Shown piece after piece: positions 1-8,427 of a DNA stretch of 64,000 nt. This DNA comes from Gordonia sp. SID5947 (GTDB lineage Bacteria; Actinomycetota; Actinomycetes; Mycobacteriales; Mycobacteriaceae): the NCBI RefSeq assembly GCF_009862785.1, contig NZ_WWHU01000002.1:1-64000 (forward strand). Reading direction: 5' to 3'. The notes beneath the pieces are model-generated. The model searched no databases. It worked only from the letters and a program-made list of their open reading frames with translations, and was not told the origin of the DNA. The first letter of the stretch is position 1; each line of letters opens with the position of its first letter. A program made the position numbers and the translations under genes.

Positions 1-174
1 GTGACCAGTCCTACGGCGGTGCGCCACCTTCGGGCACTCGAAGCTGCAGGCTTAGCCCAACGGGTCGGCGCTGGACGGAGCACTGCGTGGGTGGCACGTT
101 CTGACACCTCGCTCGACGACGCGGCAGACGCGACAGGCGCTTTGGACCGGGCACAGCAGATCGGGGCGCGGTAG
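1..174 (+). CDS. C-terminal fragment of a winged-helix protein (5' end outside window)
   Basis: The reading frame is open from base 1 to a TAG at 172-174 and gives 57 residues. The first half reads like the recognition helix and wing of a winged-helix domain (SPTAVRHLRALEAAG, then a GAGRSTAWVA wing). The remainder is an acidic, Ala-rich tail. The GTG at base 1 could be a start by chance, but a domain beginning in mid-helix suggests that the N-terminus lies outside the window. It sits directly upstream of the 18-bp tandem repeats and parA, so a plasmid replication initiator or a regulator of the partition locus is plausible. The family cannot be fixed from this fragment. Confidence 0.5.
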   Translation: MTSPTAVRHLRALEAAGLAQRVGAGRSTAWVARSDTSLDDAADATGALDRAQQIGAR

Positions 175-432
175 TTGCAGAGCGGCGATGCTGGCATGCA
201 GAAACACGCTCTGAACAGGCCCGAAGTAAGCGTGGTCTGGTGGTGCTCCGCTCCCGGCTGACCCACCCCGACGCTGCGACAACTGTGCTGCCATTCACCA
301 CAGCACCAGCCTCGTCGCGCCGAGGCGCTGATCTGCAACGGCGCCTCGGCAGCCGATTGGCGCCGCGGGCGGCGGCTGCCGAGGATGGATGATGGAAGCC
401 CGTTGAGCCCTTCGGAAGTCCGAACTCCCCAG

Positions 433-522
433 CTATGTGAGCACGCTGGGCTATGTGAGCACGCTGGGCTACGTGAGCACGCAGGGCTACGTGAGCACGC
501 AGGGCTACGTGAGCACGCAGGG
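433..522. repeat. Five tandem 18-bp repeats (iteron or centromere type)
   Basis: Five head-to-tail copies of an 18-bp unit lie at 433-450, 451-468, 469-486, 487-504 and 505-522. The first two read CTATGTGAGCACGCTGGG and the last three CTACGTGAGCACGCAGGG, so two sub-types differ at two positions. The array lies in non-coding DNA between the winged-helix fragment and parA. Such arrays are typical of iterons bound by a replication initiator or of a plasmid centromere bound by a ParB/RHH protein. The sequence alone does not decide between these. Confidence 0.8.
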
Positions 523-760
523 CTAGATATGCACCGTAGCTAGGGTATTGAGCGTAGCTACCGTTACTAGGCGAGCTATGGAAGCTAGCTTATCTACGGA
601 AGCTAGCAAGAGGATCGTTTGTCAGTTGTGGCGTGACGCTGCAGTTACGCAGGCTATTTCTACTTGGGCATGTCTACCGACACGCACTCTAGCTTCCCTC
701 GCTACGCGAGCTAGCCACGGTAGCCTAGCGCCCATAGCTCTGCTAGCAACCGTGAATGTC
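523..760. promoter_or_regulatory. AGCTAGC/TAGCTA motif cluster upstream of parA (candidate parS)
   Basis: This stretch is crowded with short palindromic motifs of the type GTAGCTA, AAGCTAGC and CGAGCTAGC, on both strands. Examples lie around 535-543, 553-560, 591-598, 600-607, 708-715 and 740-747. The same motif reappears just downstream of the partition genes (1882-1913). Clusters of short degenerate motifs around parA-parB loci are commonly centromeres and autoregulatory sites for RHH-type ParB proteins. That role is inferred here from position and repetition. Confidence 0.5.
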
Positions 761-781
761 GCCAGAATGGAGAACTCAACG

Positions 782-1569
782 ATGCAGCCGCGAAAGATTG
801 CCATCGCGAATCAGAAAGGGGGAGTCGGAAAGACAGCCACCGTGCTTGGACTTGCATCGGCGGTCAGCGCCAGTGGTGGGCACGTGCTCGTCGTTGACAT
901 GGACCCCCAGGGGAACGCGACCACAGGACTCGATATCACGGTCGATGATGACACCGCCACATCGTTTGATCTGATGTCTCACAGTCAAGAGGGACTGCCG
1001 GCGACGCGGTGATCGCGACGCCGTGGGAGCGCGTCGACCTGATACCGGCGAGTGTGGCCCTGGCTAACATCGAAGCTGACGGCGCAAATGACCTGATTTT
1101 TCGCCTTGATCTGGCATTCGAAGGCGTCGATCTCTCCCCATATTCGGTCGTTCTGTTCGATTGCCCACCAAGCCTCGGGAAGCTCCTATTTGCAGTACTT
1201 TGCGCCGCCGACGGGGTAGTGGCAGTTACTGAGCCGACGATCGACAGTGTGCGTGGCGTGGGGAATCTCGAAGAGACCATCCGTAACGTCACCCGACGGC
1301 CCAATCCCACGTTGACCTTCGACAAGATAATCCTCAGCCGACGCCGCAACACCGGTGAGCACAATTACCGTGAGCAAGAATTGCGAGAGGTGTATGGCGA
1401 GCTGGTCGCGAAGACATCAGTACCTGAGCTTGCCGCTCGCCAGGACGCGCACAGCGCGCACACGCCGATCCACAGCTTCCGGGGTGGTCGGGCCATCGCT
1501 CTGCAGTTGGCCTACTCCGACCTCCTCGCAGAACTCGATCTGAGCGAGAAGGTCAAGGAAACAGCATGA
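782..1569 (+). CDS. parA: ParA-family partition ATPase (split by a 1-base frameshift)
   Basis: This is a ParA/MinD-type P-loop ATPase that would drive plasmid segregation. The N-terminus IAIANQKGGVGKT carries the deviant Walker A motif with its signature lysine, followed by VVDMDPQGNATTGL. The Walker B-like VVLFDCPPSLG is in the second half. The ATG at 782 follows GGAG at about 769; an in-frame ATG at 767 is an alternative. The frame breaks at the GGG at 991-993. The upstream frame stops at 1012, while the shifted frame continues with GTAGDAVIATPWERVDLIPAS and runs to the TGA at 1567-1569. Adding one G restores a normal ParA of about 262 residues. The stop overlaps an ATG (ATGA), suggesting coupling to the next gene. 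Confidence 0.85.
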
Positions 1570-1653
1570 ACGTCAATCGAGCACCTGCAATCGGCCGGAA
1601 TCGCCATCCCGGCGAAGACCTTCCGGATCGACCGCAGCCAACAATTCACCCGC

Positions 1654-1887
1654 GTGGCCGAAGATCAGCCCTCGTCGTTAGCTACAACTGCCGCAGTCGT
1701 CGACGAGGTAGCCGAGGCAGGGGAGAAGATGACCGAGCAGCACAATGTTCGTATTCGCCCGAGCGTGAAGGCGCGCGCAATCCGAGGCGTGAGCAAGCTG
1801 AGGTATGAGACTGGAGATACGAGCATCAGCTTGCAGTCGATCACGGATAGGGCACTCGATGAGTATCTCAAGAAGCACGGGTGCTAG
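1654..1887 (+). CDS. Small ParB-like ribbon-helix-helix partner of ParA
   Basis: The last 50 residues (NVRIRPSVKARAIRGVSKL, later SLQSITDRALDEYLKKHG) look like a ribbon-helix-helix DNA-binding domain as in small ParG/ParB partners. The N-terminal half is acidic and probably flexible. The listed start is a GTG at 1654. The same frame is open back to 1570 and reads protein-like there (TSIEHLQSAGIAIPAKTFRID), but has no usual start codon. If one A were removed from the ATGAACG at 1566-1572, the gene would begin with the ATG that overlaps the parA stop. The true protein is therefore probably about 106 residues and begins at 1566. Motif clusters on both sides of the operon fit a centromere-binding role. 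Confidence 0.65.
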   Translation: MAEDQPSSLATTAAVVDEVAEAGEKMTEQHNVRIRPSVKARAIRGVSKLRYETGDTSISLQSITDRALDEYLKKHGC

Positions 1888-1913
1888 CTAGTCTAGCTAC
1901 CGTAGCTAGTACT
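1882..1913. promoter_or_regulatory. Second AGCTAGC-type motif cluster downstream of the partition operon
   Basis: Overlapping CTAGCTAG, TCTAGCTACC and GTAGCTAGT motifs lie at the end of the RHH gene and immediately after it. They match those upstream of parA, so the operon is flanked on both sides by the same short palindromes. This supports a centromere-like element with arms on each side. A transcription terminator is less likely because there is no G+C-rich stem or T run. Confidence 0.4.
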
Positions 1914-2128
1914 GCCAGCCTGGCAGAATCCTAGGCGCGCCGATGGCCGAAATCTCCGTGGGCCTTGCGCCGCTGCCGTCCGAATCCGCCGTGCGCCGTG
2001 TGAGTTGCGGAGTCGCCGTTGAGATGGAGGAGCGACCTTCGCGTCGTATGGTGAGGGTGGGCCTGGGTCGATTGCCGTCTTCTCAGGTCGGTAGGTGACA
2101 TTCAATCTGAATAGGGGAGTAGGGACCC

Positions 2129-2616
2129 ATGCGCATCCGAACCACTCGTGGACGTGGCCGATCCGTCGCACTTGCTATGTCAACCGCTGCAATGATTACC
2201 GCCGCGGCATCAGCGCTCACCGGCGCCGCATCGGCTCAGCCGACAGAAGCGCCTCGACTATCAGCCTATGGCGACGACATCTGGACCTTCGGCAACCACG
2301 CCAACTGTCGCGGCACAATTCATGTGAGCGCGAAAACCGATCCCGCCAACCAGGGCGAGTGTTCGTCTCCTACCGACCAAGCGCCTTTACCGGCGACGGC
2401 CCCCAATGGAGCCGCAACCCGGTCTGCACCACACGCGCATTCGCCAACTGGACAATCCCGAACGTCTATCACTGGAGTGCACCTATCAGCGCCGGCCCAC
2501 GCGGCGGAAAGCCGGTGACCCAGGTGCTGCGAACCGGCGGGGGACTGCGAGCCATCGGCTTCGCAACACCAGCAATTCCGCAAAAGCCCGTGCAGTACAC
2601 CCTGATTGTTCCCTAG
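2129..2616 (+). CDS. Secreted actinobacterial protein of unknown function (frameshifted)
   Basis: The N-terminus is a clear Sec/Tat-style signal peptide: several Arg, a hydrophobic stretch ending ALTGAASAQ, then the mature start PTEAPRLS. The mature part begins DDIWTFGNHANCRGTIHVS, and resembles small secreted proteins widespread in Rhodococcus, Nocardia and Gordonia. After AKTDPAN the frame must shift by one base at the CC at 2350-2351. The shifted frame reads PGRVFVSYRPSAFTGDGPQW and ends VQYTLIVP at a TAG at 2614-2616. Without the shift the product ends at 2518 in low-complexity sequence. The corrected protein is about 162 residues with a predicted disulphide pair. No function is known to me. 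Confidence 0.65.
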
Positions 2617-2953
2617 CCCCCGTGACGAGTGCTCAGCCCGAATCAAGGTTTGTCCGTGGCGATTTGCGATGTATCCGCCGGGACCATCGTATTAGTCCAG
2701 CCAGAGTCGGTAGATAGGTGGCCGAAACATTGATGTGGCGGGTGGCGTACGAAACTGGCAGCCGCCGAAGCGTCAACGAGCGGCGCTGGCAGATTTGACG
2801 CTCATCGTGCGGCCGCCGGGCCGACCGTCGGCCGTCCAGGTCTTTCACCGCAGACGAGGCGGGCGCCGACGAGGAATGCGCCACAGAGACTGGCGCTCAA
2901 GTCGAACACCTTCCGTGACAGGGCGATTGTAAACGAAACCTAGGAGGCGGTCA
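2617..2953. other. Non-coding gap without recognised features
   Basis: No frame here reads like protein, and no RNA gene or long repeat was seen. The only landmark is the AGGAGG at 2942-2947 that serves as ribosome binding site for the pentapeptide gene. A promoter for that gene is presumably within this stretch. Confidence 0.4.
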
Positions 2954-4443
2954 GTGGCGTCGATGCTGAAGCGTTGCGGGATCGGTCTCGGCGCACTCGT
3001 TGGCATCGGCGGCGTCTACGCCGCGCCGCCCATCATCTACTCCTGCGCGGTCACCAATGAGAACTGGGGAGACTTCTGGAGAGCCGCCGCAACACCTTAC
3101 GGCGCCACGACCGCAGGACTCTTCGCACTCTCGGCCGGCGGCCTGGCTTTCTACAACGGACACCAAGAACGCAAAGTAAACCAAGCCGTCGAAGACCGCC
3201 GACACGACGCAGATACCATACGCACCCTCAGGGAGCGATACACCGCTGCGGTCGAACAACTCGCTAACGACTCGACAACGATTAGCCAGGCCGGCGTCTA
3301 CGCCATAGCGGCACTTGCCGACGACTGGCTCCGCATCAATCAGATCGCCGATGCCCAAGTGTGCATCAACCTGCTCTGCGCCTACCTGCGTAGTACGCCT
3401 GACGCCAGCACCACCGAACCCCCGCCGGATCAGCCGGTGCGCGACACGATCATGCGCACGATTGCCGCCCACCTCACTGTCCCCGACTCCGACCCGACGA
3501 GTCAGGCGGAGCGGAGTCAAAAACTTGGCGAGACCTCGACTACGACTTCACTGGAGCGCACCTGCACGACGTCAACCTAGACAGAGTCGTCTTCCGCGGT
3601 GAACGCACGGACTTCGCTGACGTGCACTTTCACGGGCAGCAGGCCTCATTTAGAGAGACTGAATTTCGGTCGAGCAGAACACGTTTCGAACGCGCGGAGT
3701 TCCACAGCCGAGTCGCCTCTTTCCAGGAGGCGAAGTTCCACAGCATGCACACAGCATTCTTTGAAACAAATTTCAACGGTGTATCGACCTTCTTCACCAA
3801 CGCCCAGTTCCATGGTGACGCCATCCATTTCGAGGGTGCGATCTTCATGAACCGAACGGTCACCTCGTTCGCGGGCGCACAGGTGTGGTGTCGAAAGGAC
3901 ATCTCGTTCGATCTCGCAGAGTTTCACTCATCGAGGACTACATTCGACTCGGCGCAGTTCCACACCCCGGTTGCCACATTCGCCGACGTACAGTTCGACA
4001 GCCGCCGCACGTCCTTCGAGAATGTTCAGTTTCACGCCGACCAAACTTCGTTCATGCGCGCGGGGTTCGACGGAAAGAACACCTCGTTCCGCGGAGCCCA
4101 GTTCCTGGGCACGAGCCTGATCTTCGACGAAGCCAAGTTCCTTGCCGACACGACGTCGTTTATCGAGGCTGCGTTCGGCAGCTCAAGCACCTCCTTCAGA
4201 GCCGCCAGCTTCAGTGGGCTTGGAGCGACCTTCCGTCAGGCTAAATTCGCGAGTGACACCACGATCTTCGCATTTGTCAACTTTGAGACGACGCACCTCT
4301 GCGAGTTCGACGACCCAGGCGCGTGGAAGAACATGGTGTTCGACTGGGACGAAGATCTGAGCAAAAAGCCCGACCGCGTTGTACCTGCTGAGTGGCCTCC
4401 GCGTGTCAGTAGGCCCAATGATGAAGCCGCAACTAGCACCTAG
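2954..4443 (+). CDS. Membrane-anchored pentapeptide-repeat protein (frameshifted)
   Basis: The GTG start at 2954 follows AGGAGG with ideal spacing. Residues 5-25 and about 50-70 are hydrophobic segments (GIGLGALVGIGGVYAAPP; TAGLFALSAGGLAFY). A helical linker of about 100 residues with Glu/Arg follows. The frame then breaks at the A5 run at 3519-3523. The next frame continues WRDLDYDFTGAHLHDVNLD and runs as a long pentapeptide-like array with Phe at the central position (for example FERAEF, FQEAKF, FENVQF) to the TAG at 4441-4443. This is the usual architecture of actinobacterial membrane-linked pentapeptide proteins. Corrected length is about 496 residues. The repeats should form a right-handed quadrilateral beta-helix; the ligand is unknown. 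Confidence 0.7.
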
Positions 4444-4535
4444 CGTTGTCCCATCTCCTTGTCACCCGCGAGGGTCGCCGGTGACCTCTGCCGATCCAAG
4501 TTTGGATTCCAGCCGGGATAACGGAGTTCCCGCCG

Positions 4536-4757
4536 ATGCGCCGGGGCCCGGGGGTGACCGCGATCGCGGTGGCGATGGCGGTCGTTCCTGTTGCCCATGC
4601 GGGTCAGCCGGCGCACTCGGCGTAGATGTCGGTATTGGGGGCAAACACACGATGACGGCCGAGGTCCTCCAGGGGCCCTGAGGGCACCCAAGTCAGCCGG
4701 ACCGGATCAGTCCGGGTCGAGCCGTCGGAACTGGTGGTGGTCATCATTCTGTGGTAA
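4536..4757 (+). pseudogene. Remnant of a small secreted protein
   Basis: The ATG at 4536, with GGAG at 4522-4525, opens a 29-codon frame that is almost entirely a signal peptide (GVTAIAVAMAVVPVAHAGQ) and stops at 4623-4625. Protein-like sequence continues in other frames: VDVGIGGKHTMTAEVLQGP, then EGTQVSRTGSVRVEPSELVV to a TAA at 4755-4757. Two indels would be needed to join these, one in each direction. The gene is either decayed or damaged by sequence errors. The evidence is weak and rests on how the fragments read. Confidence 0.3.
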
Positions 4758-4768
4758 CTCGCGCGATG

Positions 4769-4975
4769 CTAGCGGTCGCTTTCGATCACTTTGTTTAGCC
4801 AGAGCAGACTCCCACCAAACGCCGGCGCCGCAGCCAGTAGCGACTCAGGGACTGACCGGCACGCTGCGTAGGTTAGGGCTCCCGCAGCTACCGCAACGAT
4901 CATGGCGATCATGATCAGTAGCGCAGACCGGGCGGTGAGAATGTACTCAGTTGGTTTCTTCGAACCCGCCGTCAT
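4769..4975 (-). CDS. Small two-helix membrane protein
   Basis: The product is 68 residues with two hydrophobic segments: about residues 16-40 (ALLIMIAMIVAVAAGALTY) and 46-62 (SLLAAAPAFGGSLLWL). The ATG at 4975 is preceded by GGAG seven bases upstream, which favours it over the ATG at 4987. The gene reads towards the secreted-protein remnant and away from the sigma-factor operon. No family is recognised. It could be a holin-like or immunity-type protein, but nothing in the sequence demonstrates this. Confidence 0.45.
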   Translation of the reverse strand: MTAGSKKPTEYILTARSALLIMIAMIVAVAAGALTYAACRSVPESLLAAAPAFGGSLLWLNKVIESDR

Positions 4976-5243
4976 CGCGTGCTCCATTCGTTTGTATGAC
5001 CAGAGGTTGTAACCTCGTAGGTCGACGACAAGGAGACACCCCACGCTATTTCCCCAGGTAGAGCCTAGAAAATTCTTTTTGAAGAAATCCGTGGGGTGAA
5101 CGGTCCGGGCGTATATACAAGGTGTCGACTGTGCTTTTCCGGTCGACTCGACGAGCTTGCGAGGAGAGCGAGTGGAAAGGCCCAGCCGAGACCTGGCAAG
5201 GGATCGGCGATAGGAACGGTGCCCGAACGGAGGTGAGTGCGGG

Positions 5244-6155
5244 GTGGCTGGGAGTTCGGGTCCAGACGATGATCTACAACCCGCACATGGGTATAGCGCC
5301 AGCTGTGTTTGCGAAGAAGACGACCCTGGCTCCTGTGGGTGGTGTCTTGCTAACCCCGGCGATGCGCTCACGCTCTCGACCGCCGAGCTCGCGGATGGTG
5401 AAGCTACGCCGGACCAGCAGGACGAGATCTCGGAGCGAGAAGAGCGACTCCTACGACTTGCCGCGGACCGAGAGACCTTCGAACGTCTCCTCGCCGGAGG
5501 TTTCGCGGGCCGAGATTGGGACCGCTACGCCGAAGCATTGGCCGGCTACGGCATGGCGGTCATGAACGCCTGGCTATTCACTGGATACATTTTTGCGTTG
5601 ACCGCAGCTAAGAATCGGCGCGTGCAACCGACCGACGAGGACCGCGACGCGCTACGCACGACACCCACGTTGCGCGAGGAGATCTCCGACGCAGTTGTGG
5701 TGCAAGCACTCATCCTGTTCCGGACGAAAGCGCTTGCTGGCAGTGGCTGGAACCCAGAAGGTGGCGCCTCGATCACCACGTACTTCATGGGCGCCTGTGT
5801 GCTGAGTTTCGCCAACGAGTTCAATCGCCACCAGCGCGCCGAGAACCGGTGGAGGAGCATCAATCGGATGGACGCCCTTCCAGACGACGCGGGCTTCATG
5901 TGGTCAACAAGCACCAGCGATCCAGCCGGGATAGCAGCGGAGAACGACTTTGTTACGCGGTTGATGGACAGCCTGTCGACCCGCGAAAAGGAAATGTTGA
6001 AACTCCACCTCGAAGGCTATGACTTCGCTGAGATCGCCGAGATCACAGGTGATAAATCCGCGAGAAAGGTGGAGGGCGTGCTCTACCGGATGCGCAAGAA
6101 ACTCAAGGGCAACAATCAACAGCCAGAGGCGGAGGAGGTGACCCGCGATGAGTGA
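5244..6155 (+). CDS. Sigma-70-like RNA polymerase sigma factor, first of two overlapping sigma genes
   Basis: This 303-residue protein has a sigma region 4 helix-turn-helix at its C-terminus, about residues 240-290: LSTREKEMLKLHLEGYDFAE followed by IAEITGDKSARKVEGVLYRM. The middle (residues 100-200; TYFMGACVLSFANEFNRHQR) matches the spacing of region 2 but is divergent. The first 90 residues are acidic, with several Cys (CVCEEDD, CGWC). The GTG start at 5244 follows GGAGG at 5229-5233. The stop overlaps the start of the next sigma gene by 8 bases, so the two are almost certainly co-translated. No anti-sigma gene is recognisable beside them. Confidence 0.65.
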   Translation: MAGSSGPDDDLQPAHGYSASCVCEEDDPGSCGWCLANPGDALTLSTAELADGEATPDQQDEISEREERLLRLAADRETFERLLAGGFAGRDWDRYAEALAGYGMAVMNAWLFTGYIFALTAAKNRRVQPTDEDRDALRTTPTLREEISDAVVVQALILFRTKALAGSGWNPEGGASITTYFMGACVLSFANEFNRHQRAENRWRSINRMDALPDDAGFMWSTSTSDPAGIAAENDFVTRLMDSLSTREKEMLKLHLEGYDFAEIAEITGDKSARKVEGVLYRMRKKLKGNNQQPEAEEVTRDE

Positions 6156-7068
6156 GCAACACGAGGACATAGAAGCCCTGATCGAGCGGTCATCACTAGG
6201 TACTGCGGGCGCGCGAGCTCTTCGGAAACGCACCCCGTCAGACGTCACCCGCGAGATTCGTCGACAAGCATCGATCATCGACACAACTGCACACGATGCG
6301 CCGTCCTCGCCGCCAAAAGAGACTAGCGGTACAAGTGACGATTCTACGTGGATGGCCGAACTCATCACTACAGCGGTGGCAGCTGTGGACGATAGTGATT
6401 CACGCCGATCGGGACCGGTTCAGACGGAGCAGATGTTGGCGCGGCGACAGCCATCTAATCGGTATCCGGTGAGGCTGGCGGGTGTTGAGCTGGACGAGGC
6501 GGTTCGCGCTGCAGGGCAGGGCGATCGTGTCGCGCTCACGTCAGTTCTCGAGAGTGTGAAGGGTCCGATCTTGCGCTATTGCCGAGGGCGAATTGGAGTC
6601 GGAGAGCGGCATTTGTTCTCCGCCGACCATATCGCGCAGGAGGTGTTGCTGGCGGTGTTGACAGCATTGCCCCGGTATCAGGACCAGGGCAGGCCGTTCA
6701 TGGCCTTCGTATACGGGATCGCCGCCCACAAGGTCGCTGACGCCAAGCGCATCGCCGGCCGGGTCAGGGTCGAGACCGTAGTCGCGGTTCCCGAGGCGGT
6801 GTCGGCCACCGACGGACCCGACCGGATGACTTCCAACTCCGACACCGACCGCATGCTGGCGCTCCTCCGGACATTGCCGGACAAACAGCGGGATGTGCTG
6901 TTGCTGCGGCTGGTTGACGGTTTGTCGCTGGAAGAGACGGCCGACGCGGTTGGCGCTACCCCGGGTCAGGTCCGTGCCGCACAGCACCGCGCGTTGGCGA
7001 CGCTCAAAGAGGAACTCAAAAAGGCGCCGGAGCAATTGTCGACAGTGCGTGAGCGCCGCGAACTGTGA
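6148..7068 (+). CDS. SigD-like ECF sigma factor with a long N-terminal extension
   Basis: Residues about 115-300 form an ECF sigma factor close to the actinobacterial SigD/ShbA group. Region 2 contains FSADHIAQEVLLAVLTALPR and PFMAFVYGIAAHKVADAKR. Region 4 contains LPDKQRDVLLLRLVDGLSLE, then ETADAVGATPGQVRAAQHRA. Normal members of this group are about 190 residues. Here an extra 100 or so residues of charged, low-complexity sequence precede the domain. The ATG at 6148 lies inside the 3' end of the preceding sigma gene. Two overlapping sigma genes suggest that they act as a pair or regulate one another, for instance through the extra N-terminal segment; this is inference. Confidence 0.75.
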   Translation: MSEQHEDIEALIERSSLGTAGARALRKRTPSDVTREIRRQASIIDTTAHDAPSSPPKETSGTSDDSTWMAELITTAVAAVDDSDSRRSGPVQTEQMLARRQPSNRYPVRLAGVELDEAVRAAGQGDRVALTSVLESVKGPILRYCRGRIGVGERHLFSADHIAQEVLLAVLTALPRYQDQGRPFMAFVYGIAAHKVADAKRIAGRVRVETVVAVPEAVSATDGPDRMTSNSDTDRMLALLRTLPDKQRDVLLLRLVDGLSLEETADAVGATPGQVRAAQHRALATLKEELKKAPEQLSTVRERREL

Positions 7069-7148
7069 TGGCAGGGCACTGAGCTACTCGCTAACGACAC
7101 GGGGATGATAGTACCCGCGTTTCTGGACACCGCCCGGAGTGAGAGCAC

Positions 7149-7250
7149 GTGACAGACCCAACGGTGCCACACCGACCGCGCACCGGCCAGGGCTGGGAAA
7201 AACTCGTGGGTTCAGGCAGCATCCAACCCCTGGACAGGGAGGTTGACTGA
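7149..7250 (+). CDS. Possible 33-residue ORF coupled to a small membrane ORF
   Basis: The GTG at 7149, with GGAG about nine bases upstream, opens a 33-residue frame ending TGA at 7248-7250. That stop shares a base with an ATG at 7250. The ATG begins a hydrophobic stretch (WGWLALIVVPLLVWQIVGP) whose frame then runs antisense into the XRE gene, so its true end is unclear. The arrangement resembles translational coupling of two tiny proteins after the sigma operon. A frameshift in this region would change the reading. Treat as tentative. Confidence 0.25.
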   Translation: MTDPTVPHRPRTGQGWEKLVGSGSIQPLDREVD

Positions 7251-7330
7251 TGTGGGGATGGCTCGCGCTGATCGTGGTGCCGCTGCTGGTGTGGCAGATC
7301 GTCGGCCCGAAAGGGCTGGGGCGGAACGTA

Positions 7331-7759
7331 TCAGTGACTCCCTTCCTGTGGGTCGAGCGCTTCGGCGATGGAGTCCAGTGTGCGCGGGCTGCTGGCCTGC
7401 CATGCAGACTTGAGGCGCGAGGCTTCCGACGGGGTGAGCGCCCGACCCAGGAGGCCTCCGAAAATGAGGGACACCGCCACGATCCCGTCCAGGGACACCT
7501 CGTCGCCAGTCGGGGGAGTGGCAAGGTATCCGCAGTCAGCCAGCGCAGCATCCAACACGACCCGGTAGGACGTGGCGGTCACCTGGGCAACCGCAACCAG
7601 GTTGTCGTGGGTCGGTAGGGCGCGAATCTCCTTGCGCCACAGGTTTAGATTCATTCGGCTCATGCCGATCTTTGTTGCGATCGCCCCATCCGACAGTCCG
7701 GAGCGGCGCTTGTAGTCGTCGACGATGCCGGCGAGGGAGTGTCCCATTTGCGGTGTCAC
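7331..7759 (-). CDS. XRE-family HTH regulator
   Basis: The 142-residue protein has an N-terminal helix-turn-helix at residues 8-60 (LAGIVDDYKRRSGLSDGAIA, then TKIGMSRMNLNLWRKEIRAL), typical of Cro/CI-type repressors. A helical C-terminal part follows with a hydrophobic segment (GIVAVSLIFGGLLGRALTP). It is transcribed leftward, convergent with the sigma operon. A perfect palindrome, ATAACGTACGTTAT, lies about 70 bases upstream of its start and is a likely operator, suggesting autoregulation. Confidence 0.65.
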   Translation of the reverse strand: MTPQMGHSLAGIVDDYKRRSGLSDGAIATKIGMSRMNLNLWRKEIRALPTHDNLVAVAQVTATSYRVVLDAALADCGYLATPPTGDEVSLDGIVAVSLIFGGLLGRALTPSEASRLKSAWQASSPRTLDSIAEALDPQEGSH

Positions 7760-7830
7760 AGTCTCACCTTCGCTGCCACTACGACGACTGTCAAGTAACG
7801 CTAGCCTAGCGGTGTAAACTGTTACTTTAC

Positions 7831-7844
7831 ATAACGTACGTTAT
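7831..7844. promoter_or_regulatory. 14-bp perfect palindrome, candidate XRE operator
   Basis: ATAACGTACGTTAT is self-complementary and sits in the A+T-rich stretch upstream of the XRE gene, near TGTAAACTGTTACTTTAC, which could hold a promoter. Position and symmetry suggest an operator for the adjacent XRE protein. No second copy was noticed in this window. Confidence 0.4.
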
Positions 7845-7867
7845 CGGCTCTAAAAGGAGACGAGTCG

Positions 7868-7998
7868 AAACAGATGAGAGAACTCGGCCCTCGGCATCTT
7901 GAGTAACTGTGCCGGTCGGGTCAGCGTGCCGGTTGTCGTTGACGCTCAGCGTCTTAGTCCTCGCACGTCACCGTTGGTTTCTCCAAACAGATGAGAGA
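7868..7998 (+). repeat. 14-bp direct repeat AAACAGATGAGAGA in the 7.85-8.14 kb gap
   Basis: The identical 14-mer occurs at 7868-7881 and 7985-7998, 117 bases apart, in the non-coding gap between the XRE operator and the zinc-binding small protein. It may mark duplicated regulatory sites. No gene was recognised in 7845-8144. Confidence 0.4.
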
Positions 7999-8144
7999 TT
8001 CTCGCGTCAGTCTGCAGCCGCCAGAGCCGAGTTGGAGTGCGTAACGGGCCTAAGGTGGGTCTCGTGACAGTCGACGAGTGCGAGTCAGGAGGGCTCTCAG
8101 TGAGAACTCTCCTGCGGTCAACAGAAACGGTATGAGGGACGAGT

Positions 8145-8327
8145 ATGACGGTACTTACGTGTGAGGGATGCGAGGAGCCGATCGAAGATGAGAGCTCCCA
8201 TCTCGACTTCAACGGGGAGGACTGGCACGAGGCCTGTTTCGAGGTCAGCGGGTCCCCGTCGTATTGCTGCGGAGCGATCTACGAATCCGGTGAAGTCGTC
8301 TGTGCGAGCTGCGGTGATCCGCTGTAG
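8145..8327 (+). CDS. Small LIM/zinc-ribbon-like protein
   Basis: This 60-residue protein has a regular pattern of metal ligands: CEGC at residues 6-9, HEAC at about 28-31, CC at about 41-42 and CASC at about 53-56. That suits one or two zinc sites, as in LIM-like or zinc-ribbon modules. It begins with ATG at 8145 (MTVLTCEGC) after GAGGGACG. Such small Cys-rich proteins are common on actinomycete plasmids and phages. They may bind DNA or a partner protein, but no specific family is recognised. Confidence 0.5.
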   Translation: MTVLTCEGCEEPIEDESSHLDFNGEDWHEACFEVSGSPSYCCGAIYESGEVVCASCGDPL

Positions 8328-8427
8328 CGGCTGGAAACATCTGGCATTCGCGAGGACAGCACGGCGGCTAAAGCTCCATTTCGTCCTCAGCCTCGCACCA
8401 ATGATCGCCATCGTGTCCGGTCTCTAG

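Noticed and set aside
433..522. CRISPR array
   Set aside because: The repeats are directly adjacent with no spacers, and no cas genes are present.
4440..4691. 83-codon minus-strand frame in the 4.4-4.7 kb gap
   Set aside because: Arg/Pro/His-rich without a domain or ribosome binding site; the plus strand carries the better-looking secreted-protein remnant.
7250..7618. 122-codon plus-strand frame starting MWGWLALIVV
   Set aside because: Beyond the first 20-30 codons it is antisense to the XRE gene and reads as noise; only a short membrane peptide at its start is possible.
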